From Tepidisphaeraceae bacterium (GTDB lineage Bacteria; Planctomycetota; Phycisphaerae; Tepidisphaerales; Tepidisphaeraceae), in assembly GCA_025450555.1 (NCBI GenBank), contig JANWHF010000235.1, positions 1 to 11,727 on the forward strand: a DNA stretch of 11,727 nt, given 5' to 3'. The position numbers and the translations under genes were made by a program. Under the pieces are notes generated by a model. That model ran no database searches, was not told the origin of the DNA, and was given only the letters and a program-made list of their open reading frames with translations. Of this stretch, positions 1 to 7,700 are shown piece after piece (position 1 is the stretch's first letter; each line of letters begins with the position of its first letter).

Positions 1-30
1 AGAAGAAATAGGCTTTCCTGGCTTGCGCTT

Positions 31-59
31 TTGGCAGCCTCGAATTCGTGAAATATAAT
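31..59 (+). promoter_or_regulatory. sigma70-type promoter upstream of the sugar-phosphate transferase
   Basis: A -35 box TTGGCA (31-36, one mismatch to TTGACA) is separated by exactly 17 nt from a perfect -10 box TATAAT (54-59). Transcription would begin near position 66, leaving a leader of about 88 nt before the ATG at 154. Both boxes and the optimal spacing are visible directly; activity is inferred. It is the best promoter match I found in the window. Confidence 0.72.
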
Positions 60-153
60 TGCGGCAGCTCCGCTTCAAGCTTTGCTGGATGCAAGATTTA
101 CAAAAGATTATGGGTCGTAGTGCAAGGGGCTGGCTTCGAGGATTGTGGCATTC

Positions 154-1506
154 ATGATTTTGGGCTCGCCTGCACAATTTGCCGCACTGGCGCAGATCCC
201 GTCGAAAGTCTTTTCGGCCGACGAGGTGCTGTCGAATTATGTCTACGTTTTTTGCGCGGCCTACATCGTGGCATTCCTATTCACGCCGGTCATGCGCGCC
301 ATTGCCATTTACTATGGCATCATCGATCAACCGGACCGCCTGCGAAAGATGCATACGACGCCCGTCGCCTATCTGGGCGGCGTGGCGGTGTTTCTGGGAT
401 GGCTCGCCGGACTTGTGGTGAGCCAATATCTGACGCTCCATCGCGCTGATGCGGGCTGGCCGACTAATCATCCAATTGTGCGGTTCAGCATCGTGATGGG
501 CGCGACGATCATCGTCCTGCTGGGGCTGTGGGATGATGTGCTGGGGCTGCGGCCATGGATGAAGATCCTCGGACAACTTTTTGCCGCTTTGTTTATGCTG
601 GCCGATGGAATCGGCGTACGATCGGCTGAGGCATTTATCACGCCGGTCTGGATGAAGATTGAGCAATTCATGCATGGGCCGATGGCGGTAGCGCCGGAAG
701 TGCCGGACTGGCTGGTCTTCAGCCTCAGCGCTTTGCTGGTCGTGGCGATCGTCATCGGCTGCTGTAATGCTTCAAATTTACTGGATGGGCTGGATGGATT
801 GTGCGGTGGCGTCACTGCGATCATCGCCGCGGGCTTCCTGTTTGTTGCGGTTCACCTGGCGATGATCGGCGGCGGCATCAATACCAACTGGGATGCCCTG
901 CGCGTGATCATCGGCCTCGCGCTTTTGGGGGCCGTGCTGGGATTCATTCCCTATAACTTCAATCCCGCCTCAATCTTCATGGGCGATACCGGGAGTATGT
1001 TCCTGGGCTACGTCTGCGCGACCATGATGATCCTGATGGCTCACGAACATGCGAAATGGTTGCTGGCCTCGATGGTGATTTTCGCCCTCCCGATTCTCGA
1101 TACGTTCCTGGCCTTTGCCCGGCGATGGGTGAATGGGCGGCCGCTCTTCAGTGCCGATAAACAGCATTTCCATCACCAGCTCGTCGCGCGCGGATTCTCG
1201 GTCAAGCAAACTGTCTTGATCAGCTACGGGCTGGCCTGTTTCTTCGGGCTGCTGGGCATTTCGATGCTCTTTATGCGGACGCGCTACGCTGGAGCACTGT
1301 ACTTAGTGACATTCGGATCCATCATGGTGACGGCCTATAAGATTGGCATGATCCATGAGCGGCCCGCCACCAGCGAGGCCTCGACGCTCGGTAATGCTAC
1401 GGTGGACGCCTTTGATTCTGGGCAAATTACGCCGGCCGGTGTTTTGGAAATCCCTGGCGATATTGCCACGCCTTCGGGCGACCTGATTGCCTCTAATCCT
1501 CATTAA
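154..1506 (+). CDS. wecA: WecA/TagO-type undecaprenyl-phosphate sugar-1-phosphate transferase (MraY family)
   Basis: An integral membrane enzyme that transfers a hexosamine-1-phosphate, typically GlcNAc-1-P from UDP-GlcNAc, to the polyprenyl-phosphate carrier, the first step of O-antigen, teichoic-acid or exopolysaccharide synthesis. Family motifs are in order (450-residue numbering): RKMHTTPVAYLGG near 64-76, the Mg-binding WDD at 126-128, NASNLLDGLDGL at 205-216 (N205, D211, D214), FMGDTGS at 275-281 with D278, and HFHH at 338-341. About ten hydrophobic segments fill the protein, and a soluble tail of about 50 residues follows the last one. I chose ATG 154 because GAGGA (138-142) lies 11 nt upstream; GTG 145 is in frame but only 3 nt from GAGG. 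The polar loop at about 150-187 is fairly long. The family is clear; the sugar substrate is not, and MraY itself is less likely given the WecA-like HFHH and tail. The promoter at 31-59 likely drives it. Confidence 0.93.
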   Translation: MILGSPAQFAALAQIPSKVFSADEVLSNYVYVFCAAYIVAFLFTPVMRAIAIYYGIIDQPDRLRKMHTTPVAYLGGVAVFLGWLAGLVVSQYLTLHRADAGWPTNHPIVRFSIVMGATIIVLLGLWDDVLGLRPWMKILGQLFAALFMLADGIGVRSAEAFITPVWMKIEQFMHGPMAVAPEVPDWLVFSLSALLVVAIVIGCCNASNLLDGLDGLCGGVTAIIAAGFLFVAVHLAMIGGGINTNWDALRVIIGLALLGAVLGFIPYNFNPASIFMGDTGSMFLGYVCATMMILMAHEHAKWLLASMVIFALPILDTFLAFARRWVNGRPLFSADKQHFHHQLVARGFSVKQTVLISYGLACFFGLLGISMLFMRTRYAGALYLVTFGSIMVTAYKIGMIHERPATSEASTLGNATVDAFDSGQITPAGVLEIPGDIATPSGDLIASNPH

Positions 1507-1518
1507 TGAATGAATTTA

Positions 1519-1547
1519 GACGAAAGTCGCAGATCTGCGATTTCGTC
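1519..1547. repeat. near-perfect palindrome 12 nt after the wecA-like stop codon
   Basis: The outer arms GACGAAA (1519-1525) and TTTCGTC (1541-1547) pair perfectly. They enclose the 14-bp perfect palindrome TCGCAGATCTGCGA (1527-1540), with a single unpaired G at 1526. The RNA would form a 13-bp bulged stem, the innermost bases probably opening as a GATC tetraloop. No T-run follows, so it is not a standard intrinsic terminator. It could be a 3'-end stabilising stem, a factor-assisted terminator or a protein-binding site. Confidence 0.6.
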
Positions 1548-1618
1548 GAATGGCAACTTATGACGGCCTTGCCGGGCGGTCGATAATAAAAGATGTGGGC
1601 GATGGCATTTGCAGACTC

Positions 1619-1671
1619 GTAGCACAGCCTTCCAGGCTGTGAGAAAATCACAGGCTGGAAGCCTGTGCCAC
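1619..1671. repeat. REP-like double hairpin (paired inverted palindromes)
   Basis: Two hairpins lie head to head. Hairpin 1 has arms CACAGCC (1623-1629) and GGCTGTG (1635-1641) with loop TTCCA. Hairpin 2 has arms CACAGGC (1649-1655) and GCCTGTG (1661-1667) with loop TGGAA. Each outer edge carries a GTRG-type tetranucleotide, GTAG at 1619-1622 and CCAC (GTGG on the other strand) at 1668-1671, as in REP doublets mobilised by RAYT transposases. The two halves also pair with each other except at two positions, and both differences are compensated within each hairpin. From memory, similar CACAGGCTGGAAGCCTGTG units recur in planctomycete and acidobacterial genomes; copy number here cannot be seen. 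No RAYT gene is in the window. Confidence 0.75.
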
Positions 1672-1789
1672 GTATCGCATAATAATTCTGCGCTGGCGCA
1701 TCGAGTGTTTTTGCCTTATATGATGTGGATCAAAGCTGAGGCTGCCCATTTGTTCCCCGGGCGTTCTCGCGAAATCTCTAGCCTGATTT

Positions 1790-1793
1790 GGAG
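1790..1793 (+). promoter_or_regulatory. ribosome binding site of ugd
   Basis: GGAG lies 9 nt before the ATG at 1803, and the conserved N-terminal Rossmann strand begins at that ATG. It fixes the ugd start. I saw no convincing promoter boxes in the 130 nt between the REP-like element and this site. Confidence 0.7.
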
Positions 1794-1802
1794 TGATGAA
1801 CC

Positions 1803-3155
1803 ATGGACGTGACGGTGATTGGCTGTGGCTATGTCGGACTGGTAACCGGGACCTGCCTGGCCAGCATTGGTCATACGGTGCGCGGCGTCGAGAAGGACGT
1901 CAAGAAACTGCGCACGCTTTCCGACGGCCATTGCCCCATCTTCGAGCCGGGCCTGCAGGAACTGATGCAGGAGCATTACGCCGCCGGCCAGCTTCAATTC
2001 ACCGAAAACGTCCGCTCGGCCGTGCGCGATGCGGAAGTGGTCTTCCTCGCAGTCGGCACCCCGCCCAAGCCCGATGGCACCGTCGATATGAGCTATCTCG
2101 AAGCCGCCGGCAAGGAAGTGTGCGATGCGCTTGCCGAGAATGGCGACGATTACATGGTCACCATTGTAATCAAGTCCACCGTTCCCGCCGGCACCAACCG
2201 CAAGCTTTATAAGTTTCTCAAGGAGCAGACCAAGGCCCACGTTCAGGTGGTCAGCAATCCTGAATTCCTTCGCGAAGGCTCCGCCGTCCAGGATTTTCTC
2301 TCGCCCGATCGCATCGTCATCGGCGGCGAATCGCCCGAAGCCTTCCGCATCATGCGCCGGCTCTATGACCCGATCGTCAAGCGCGAAGAAGCCTTCATGA
2401 CCATGAATTGGGAGTCAGCCGAGCTGACCAAGTATGCCGCCAACGCAATGCTCGCCGCCCGCATTTCGTTCATGAACGAAATGACTGTGCTATGCGAACA
2501 CTACGGCGCGGATATCGAAGAGATTCGCAAGGGCATCGGCTCCGATTTCCGCATCGGGCCGGCCTTCCTTCGCGCCGGCTGCGGCTACGGCGGCTCATGC
2601 TTCCCCAAAGACGTCGCCGCCCTCGAGCACATCAGCAAGGCTGCCAATTACGAGAGCCTGTTCGTCAACGCGATTCAGACCGTCAACAAGAATCAGAAAC
2701 GCCGCTTTGCCGACAAGATCATCGAAAAGCTCGGCCGCCCGATCCAGGGTGCGACCATCGCCGTCTGGGGCCTGGCGTTCAAAGCCGACACCGACGACAT
2801 CCGCGAGTCGGCCGCTATCGATGTGATCCGTCATTTGATCGACAAGGGCGCACATGTTCGTGCCCACGATTTTAAGGCGATGGAAAACATGAAGGCCATC
2901 TTCAAGGAAGAAGTCGAGTGGTGCCATGATCCAGTGTCGGCTGCCGCCGGCGCTGATGCGGTGGCGCTCATCACCGATTGGCCCCAGTACACGACGCTGC
3001 CCTTCCGCAAGATCGCCGCGACCATGAACACGCCGCTGATCTTCGACGGCCGCAACTGCCTGCACCGCGACATCATGCGTGAAACCGGATTCCAGTATTA
3101 CCCCATGGGCCGCCCCTGCATCGAAAACTCGCTTCGGCTGAAGCACAAAGTCTAA
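1803..3155 (+). CDS. ugd: UDP-glucose 6-dehydrogenase
   Basis: A cytosolic NAD-dependent enzyme that oxidises UDP-glucose twice to UDP-glucuronate, the precursor of uronic-acid-containing capsules, exopolysaccharides and lipid A or LPS modifications. The 450-residue length is normal. Motifs: the N-terminal Rossmann loop GCGYVG (7-12), VGTPPKPDG (84-92), STVPAGT (125-131), NPEFLREGSA (152-161), the dimerisation and substrate helix with K210 and N214, GYGGSCFPKD (261-270) with catalytic nucleophile C266 and K269, and the C-terminal UDP-binding GLAFKADTDDIR (323-334). All expected catalytic residues are present. Relatives such as UDP-ManNAc or GDP-mannose dehydrogenases share the fold, but the overall pattern fits Ugd/TuaD best. 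It follows the sugar-phosphate transferase on the same strand after 296 nt and ends at a strong terminator, which suggests a shared role in surface polysaccharide synthesis. Confidence 0.96.
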   Translation: MDVTVIGCGYVGLVTGTCLASIGHTVRGVEKDVKKLRTLSDGHCPIFEPGLQELMQEHYAAGQLQFTENVRSAVRDAEVVFLAVGTPPKPDGTVDMSYLEAAGKEVCDALAENGDDYMVTIVIKSTVPAGTNRKLYKFLKEQTKAHVQVVSNPEFLREGSAVQDFLSPDRIVIGGESPEAFRIMRRLYDPIVKREEAFMTMNWESAELTKYAANAMLAARISFMNEMTVLCEHYGADIEEIRKGIGSDFRIGPAFLRAGCGYGGSCFPKDVAALEHISKAANYESLFVNAIQTVNKNQKRRFADKIIEKLGRPIQGATIAVWGLAFKADTDDIRESAAIDVIRHLIDKGAHVRAHDFKAMENMKAIFKEEVEWCHDPVSAAAGADAVALITDWPQYTTLPFRKIAATMNTPLIFDGRNCLHRDIMRETGFQYYPMGRPCIENSLRLKHKV

Positions 3156-3183
3156 GCAGAACTTTGTTCAATCCCGCATTCTA

Positions 3184-3216
3184 AAGGTTCGGCACAGGCT
3201 GCCGAACCTTTTCATT
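3184..3216 (+). terminator. rho-independent terminator after ugd
   Basis: A perfect 11-bp stem, AAGGTTCGGCA (3184-3194) with TGCCGAACCTT (3200-3210), has loop CAGGC and runs into TTTTCATTT. It begins 29 nt after the ugd stop and should separate the polysaccharide genes from the signalling block. The A-rich left and T-rich right edges could also work weakly in the reverse direction. Confidence 0.9.
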
Positions 3217-3366
3217 TCGCCACAGACTGCGAGCCGGTTTTCCGGTATCGGCGATCGGGAGATTGGGCTACGATGCCCCTTTGCGATTCCTTGATTTCCT
3301 CAGGCTTTACCCGCGAGGAGCGTTGCGCGGTTTGGGCGATGGCACCGGCAGGCAAGATTGGACGTC

Positions 3367-4773
3367 ATGGCACATCAAAACTCCGCAAGAAGGCGCATGG
3401 GCCTGAACCGGCGACACGACATGCCGGGACGGGGAAACGGTCAGGGCAAACGCGAATCAGCAGGCGCGTCCGCGCCTTCGCGGCGTGCGGCGCGCAGACG
3501 GCCCAAGCCGGCTGATTTCCGCGTCATCGTCATCGGCGCATCGGCCGGCGGCGTCGAGGCGCTCAGCCGCGTGATCAGCCCGCTCTCACCCAACTTTCCC
3601 GCCGCCATCTTCGTCGTCCTGCACATTTCCCCGTCGGGGCCGAGCCTGCTTCCCCATATTCTTTCGCGCGCGGGGCGCATTGCGGCCGTGCACGCCCGCG
3701 ACGGACTCGAGATCACGCCGGGCCGAATCTACGTCGCGCCGCCCGATCATCATCTGCTGATCAAGCCCGGGCACATGGTCGTCGCGCACGGCCCGCGCGA
3801 GAACAACGCCCGCCCGGCAATCGATCCGTTGTTTCGCACCGCCGCCCGCAGCTACGGCCCATGGGTCGTGGGCGTCGTGCTGTCGGGCGGGCTGGATGAT
3901 GGCACCATGGGGCTGATGGATGTCAAGCGATTTGGCGGCGTGGCGCTGGTCCAGGATCCCGACAACGCCATGTTTCCCAGCATGCCCAGCAGCGCCATCG
4001 AGAACGTTCAGGTCGATCGCGTGCTGCCGGTGGATGAGATTGGGCCGCTTTTGGACCGGCTGGTGCGCGAGCCGCTTCCGGCCGACCAAGGAGCCTTGAA
4101 TATGGCGCGCCACCAAGCCGATGAGCCCGACATTGCCGAAGTCGGCAATGACGAGTTGAAAACGAAAAACCTCGACGGTCCGCCCTCGAAGTTCACCTGC
4201 CCCGAATGCGGGGGCGCCTTGTGGGAGCTGCAAAATGGCAAGCTTCTGCGCTATCGCTGCCATATCGGTCACGGCTACACTGCTGAAAGTTTGATGGCGG
4301 CCCAGGGCCAGCGGCTGGAAGAGGCGCTGTGGAGCGCGCTGCGGGCGCTGGAGGAGACGGCCGGGATGCGCCGCCGAATGGCAGCGCGAGCGCGCAAGGG
4401 CAGTTGGGAGTTGATCGCCCACCGATACGAAGAGCAGGCCAAGCAGGCCGAGCTGCGGGCTGGGCTGGTTCGATCCGTCCTGGTGGAGAAAATACCGGGG
4501 CAGACGCCCGAGGAAGCGGCGGACGCGATTCAGAAAACAGCCGCCCAGGCGCGCGATTGGAGCGCCGGAAAAGCCAGGCCCCGGCAGAAGGTCAAAGTTC
4601 CGCCGGGCCCGCCCAAGCCGCCCGACCCAGACAGCAATTTAATGAACCTGCAACCGCTCACGCAGAGCAGCAACGGAAATTCCGGTGGATCGGGATCGCG
4701 GGCTGGAAAAGTTCTAAAGCGGCGCGGGGCGGCTGAAAGAGGCCAGAATGGCAAAAAGAGTGAGGCCCACTAA
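3367..4773 (+). CDS. cheB: CheB-type protein-glutamate methylesterase, receiver-less, with C-terminal zinc-ribbon-like domain
   Basis: Predicted to hydrolyse glutamyl methyl esters (or deamidate glutamine) on a chemoreceptor-like partner in the cytoplasm. Numbering from ATG 3367 (468 aa): a basic, disordered N-terminus (1-50); a CheB catalytic domain (about 52-236) with the triad S59 in GASAGG, H86 in VLHIS and D178 in LSGGLDDG; then a CPEC (278-281)/CHIGH (298-302) zinc-ribbon-like module, a helical segment rich in Glu, Ala and Arg (about 310-375), and a Pro/Gly/Lys-rich disordered tail of about 90 residues. The N-terminal phosphorylated receiver of classical CheB is absent, so activation must differ. 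The start is uncertain: TTG 3358 and ATG 3397 are also in frame, and no strong Shine-Dalgarno decides. The stop overlaps the next gene by 26 nt, so the two are probably co-translated. Confidence 0.9.
   Translation: MAHQNSARRRMGLNRRHDMPGRGNGQGKRESAGASAPSRRAARRRPKPADFRVIVIGASAGGVEALSRVISPLSPNFPAAIFVVLHISPSGPSLLPHILSRAGRIAAVHARDGLEITPGRIYVAPPDHHLLIKPGHMVVAHGPRENNARPAIDPLFRTAARSYGPWVVGVVLSGGLDDGTMGLMDVKRFGGVALVQDPDNAMFPSMPSSAIENVQVDRVLPVDEIGPLLDRLVREPLPADQGALNMARHQADEPDIAEVGNDELKTKNLDGPPSKFTCPECGGALWELQNGKLLRYRCHIGHGYTAESLMAAQGQRLEEALWSALRALEETAGMRRRMAARARKGSWELIAHRYEEQAKQAELRAGLVRSVLVEKIPGQTPEEAADAIQKTAAQARDWSAGKARPRQKVKVPPGPPKPPDPDSNLMNLQPLTQSSNGNSGGSGSRAGKVLKRRGAAERGQNGKKSEAH
4736..4742 (+). 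promoter_or_regulatory. ribosome binding site of the CheB-CheR fusion, inside the cheB 3' end
   Basis: AAAGAGG lies 5 nt before ATG 4748 and within the last codons of the upstream cheB. It supports this start and hence a real 26-nt overlap, consistent with translational coupling. Confidence 0.65.
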
Positions 4774-7700
4774 AAAGGAAAATGCAAAGACGCCGCGACT
4801 TCGCCCAAACCGATCAGCAAAGCGGTTGCCCAAATCTTCCCCGGCCCTTTCGCGCTTGCCAGCCACCACAAAAACACCGACGCCCAACGATGGCGCGCCA
4901 TCGTTGCCAGCCACCCATCGCGGCAATTCTCCCGCGCCCAAAAGCGGGGCAGCGCCCAAAAGCGGGACAGGTGCGATTACGCCCAAAAGCGTGACGCCAA
5001 AAAGCGGGACGGGTGCGCTTAAAATCAGGTCCGGCGCAAATGTCTCCGCGCGGCCAGCCAAAACGCAGCCGCGCAACATCCCTGGTTTCACCGTCGTCGG
5101 CGTCGGCGCTTCGGCCGGTGGACTCGAGGCCTTTTCGCAATTGCTCCGCGCGCTGCCGGCTGATTCCAACGTCGCGGTCGTCTACGTTCAGCATCTTGCG
5201 CCGCGCTACGAAAGCTCCCTGGCCGCGCTGCTGGCCGAGGCGACGCACATGCCCGTGGCGCAGGTGACCGACCGGATGCCGCTCAAATCCAGGCATGTCT
5301 ACGTCATCCCCCCCAACGCTTTTTTGCACATTTCCAAGGGGCTGCTTCGGCTGACGCCGCGCCCCGAAGGCCGCTCACAGCATGCTCCGATCGATCACTT
5401 TTTCCGCTCGCTGGCCGAGTATGCCCAGCAGCGCGCGGTGGGCGTGGTGCTGTCCGGCACCGATTCCGACGGCGCGGCCGGCCTGCGCGAGATCAAGGCG
5501 GTGGGCGGCATCACCTTTGCCCAGGAGCCGGCGTCGGCCAAATTTGACGGCATGCCCCGCGCCGCGATCTCGACCGGCGCGGTCGATACCGTTCTTCCAC
5601 CGGCCGCGATCTCCCAGGAACTGGTGCGCATCGCCCGCCATCCCCTGCTGCGCCACGTGAAGGCGCGTATTGCTGAGCCGGAGCTGGCCGTTACCGATGA
5701 GCAGTGGCGGCGAGTTTTTGAGCTGCTGCGCTCGGCCAGCGATGTGGATTTCACGCACTACAAGCAGCCCACCCTCCAGCGCCGGCTCCAGCGGCGCATG
5801 GTCCTGCACAAGGCAACCAGCGTAGACCAATATCTCCGCTACCTTCAGCAGAACTCCTCGGAGGTCAACGCGTTGTACCAGGACATCCTGATTCACGTGA
5901 CGCGGTTTTTCCGCGAGCCGGAATCGTATGCGTTCCTGTCCAGCCACGTCTTCCCGCAGATCGTGCGCGACCGCGGAAGCAGCGATCAGCCGATCCGCGT
6001 CTGGGCGCCCGGCTGCTCGACGGGCGAAGAGGCCTATTCGCTTGCAATTTGCCTGCTCGAATTCCTGGGCGACAACGCGACCGGCACGCCCGTCCAGGTC
6101 TTTGCCACCGATGTCAGCGAGTCTGCCGTCGAGCAGGCACGGGCGGGGATTTATCCCGAAAGTATTTCCGCCGACGTGTCGCCCGAGCGGCTGCGGCGCT
6201 TTTTCAACAAGGTGGACGGCAGCTACCGCATCAGCAAAACGGTGCGCGACATCGTGGTCTTTGCCCGCCAGGATCTCACGCGCGATCCGCCGTTTTCCAA
6301 GCTCGATCTGATCGTCTGCCGTAATGTGCTGATTTACCTGGGCGCGATTCTTCAGAAAAAGCTGATGAACGTGTTCCACTATGCGCTGAAGCCGACCGGC
6401 TTTCTGATCCTGGGCGCATCGGAAAGCATCGGCTCGCACTCTGATCTGTTCGCGATGGCCGACAAGCAGCACAAGGTTTACACCAAGAAGATGACCGGCA
6501 TCCGGATGAACATGAATTTCACGTCGGCCGATCATGGATCGGCACGATTCGTGGAGGCCGGTCTGAAGCCCGAGCGCGACGGGCGCGCCAACTCGAATAT
6601 TCTCAGCGAAGCCAATCGCGTGGTGCTCGGCAAATACGCCCCGCCGGGAGTCATCGTCGATGAGGATTCGCAGATCATTCAGTTCCGCGGGCAAACCGGT
6701 CCGTTTCTGGAGCCGGCGCCCGGCGAGGCAAGCCTGAACCTGCTGAAAATGGCGCGCGAAGGGCTGCTGTACGAACTGAGATCGGCCTTGAAGGACGCCC
6801 GCCGAACCGGCGTCACCACCCGGCGCGAGGGGCTGCGCATCAAATACAACGGCCATATCCTGGACGTGAATATCGAAGTCACGCCGCTGCTGCCGGCCAA
6901 CGACCAGCGCCATTTTCTGGTGGTCTTCGAGGATATTTCCGACCAGTTGCAGGCGGCCGACGGGAAGCCTTCACCTCCGAAAGGCAAAGGTCGCCCGCCG
7001 GCGCGATCGCCGGCAAAGGGCAACGGACAGGAACAGGACGGAGAAGTCAATCGGCGCGTCTTGCGTCTCCAGCAGGAACTGGCCGCCAGCCGCGAATATC
7101 TGCAATCCATCATCCAGGACCTCGAGGCCGCCAACGAAGAACTCCAATCGGCTAATGAGGAAATCCTCTCCAGCAACGAAGAGCTTCAAAGCACCAATGA
7201 AGAGCTGGACACAGCCAAAGAGGAATTGCAGAGCACCAACGAGGAACTGAACACGGTCAACGAAGAACTCCAGGAGCGCAACGGAGAGCTCAGCCGGGCC
7301 AACAGCGACCTGGTGAACCTGCTGTCGAGCGTGCAGATCGCGGTGGTCATGGTGACCTCCGACCTGCGCATTCGCAGGTTTACGCCGATGGCCGAGCACG
7401 TACTGAACCTGATCCCGACCGACATCGGCCGCCCCATCGGCGATATCAAGCCCAACATCGACCTGTCGGATCTGGAGAGCCTGATCCTCCAGGCGATCGA
7501 CTCGGTCAGTCCCGTCGAGCGGGAGACGCGCGACCGCCAGGGAGTGCGTTACCTGGTCCGCATCCGCCCGTACAAGAGCCTGGAAAATCGGATCGACGGA
7601 GCGGTGCTGGCGCTGTTCGATCTGGACATGGCCCGCCGTTTTGACGCCGGCCCCGCCGGACGGCCTACGCTGGAAGGACTGCTGGCGGTGGCGCGCGAGC

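Noticed and set aside
1..51. Open frame from the window edge to TGA 49-51, possible tail of an upstream gene
   Set aside because: Only 16 codons with no recognisable features. It overlaps the promoter, so it can be neither supported nor excluded.
48..449. 133-codon plus-strand frame overlapping the start of the transferase
   Set aside because: It begins inside the promoter at 31-59 and is out of frame with the gene that carries conserved motifs; no recognisable domain.
1582..1724. -10-like hexamers GATAAT (1582-1587) and TATGAT (1719-1724) upstream of ugd
   Set aside because: Neither has an acceptable -35 box at 16-18 nt, so I do not call a ugd promoter.
3586..4422. 278-codon minus-strand frame antisense to cheB
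   Set aside because: No domain features, and it lies fully opposite the catalytic CheB domain.
5375..6913. 512-codon open frame on the minus strand antisense to the CheB-CheR fusion
   Set aside because: It is the complement of a gene with all CheB and CheR motifs; long antisense frames are common in GC-rich genes, and its translation shows no recognisable domain.
6998..7015. GCCGGC-GCGATC-GCCGGC inverted repeat inside the fusion gene
   Set aside because: It lies in a coding linker of Pro/Ala/Arg/Gly codons where GC-rich dyads arise easily; no independent sign of function.
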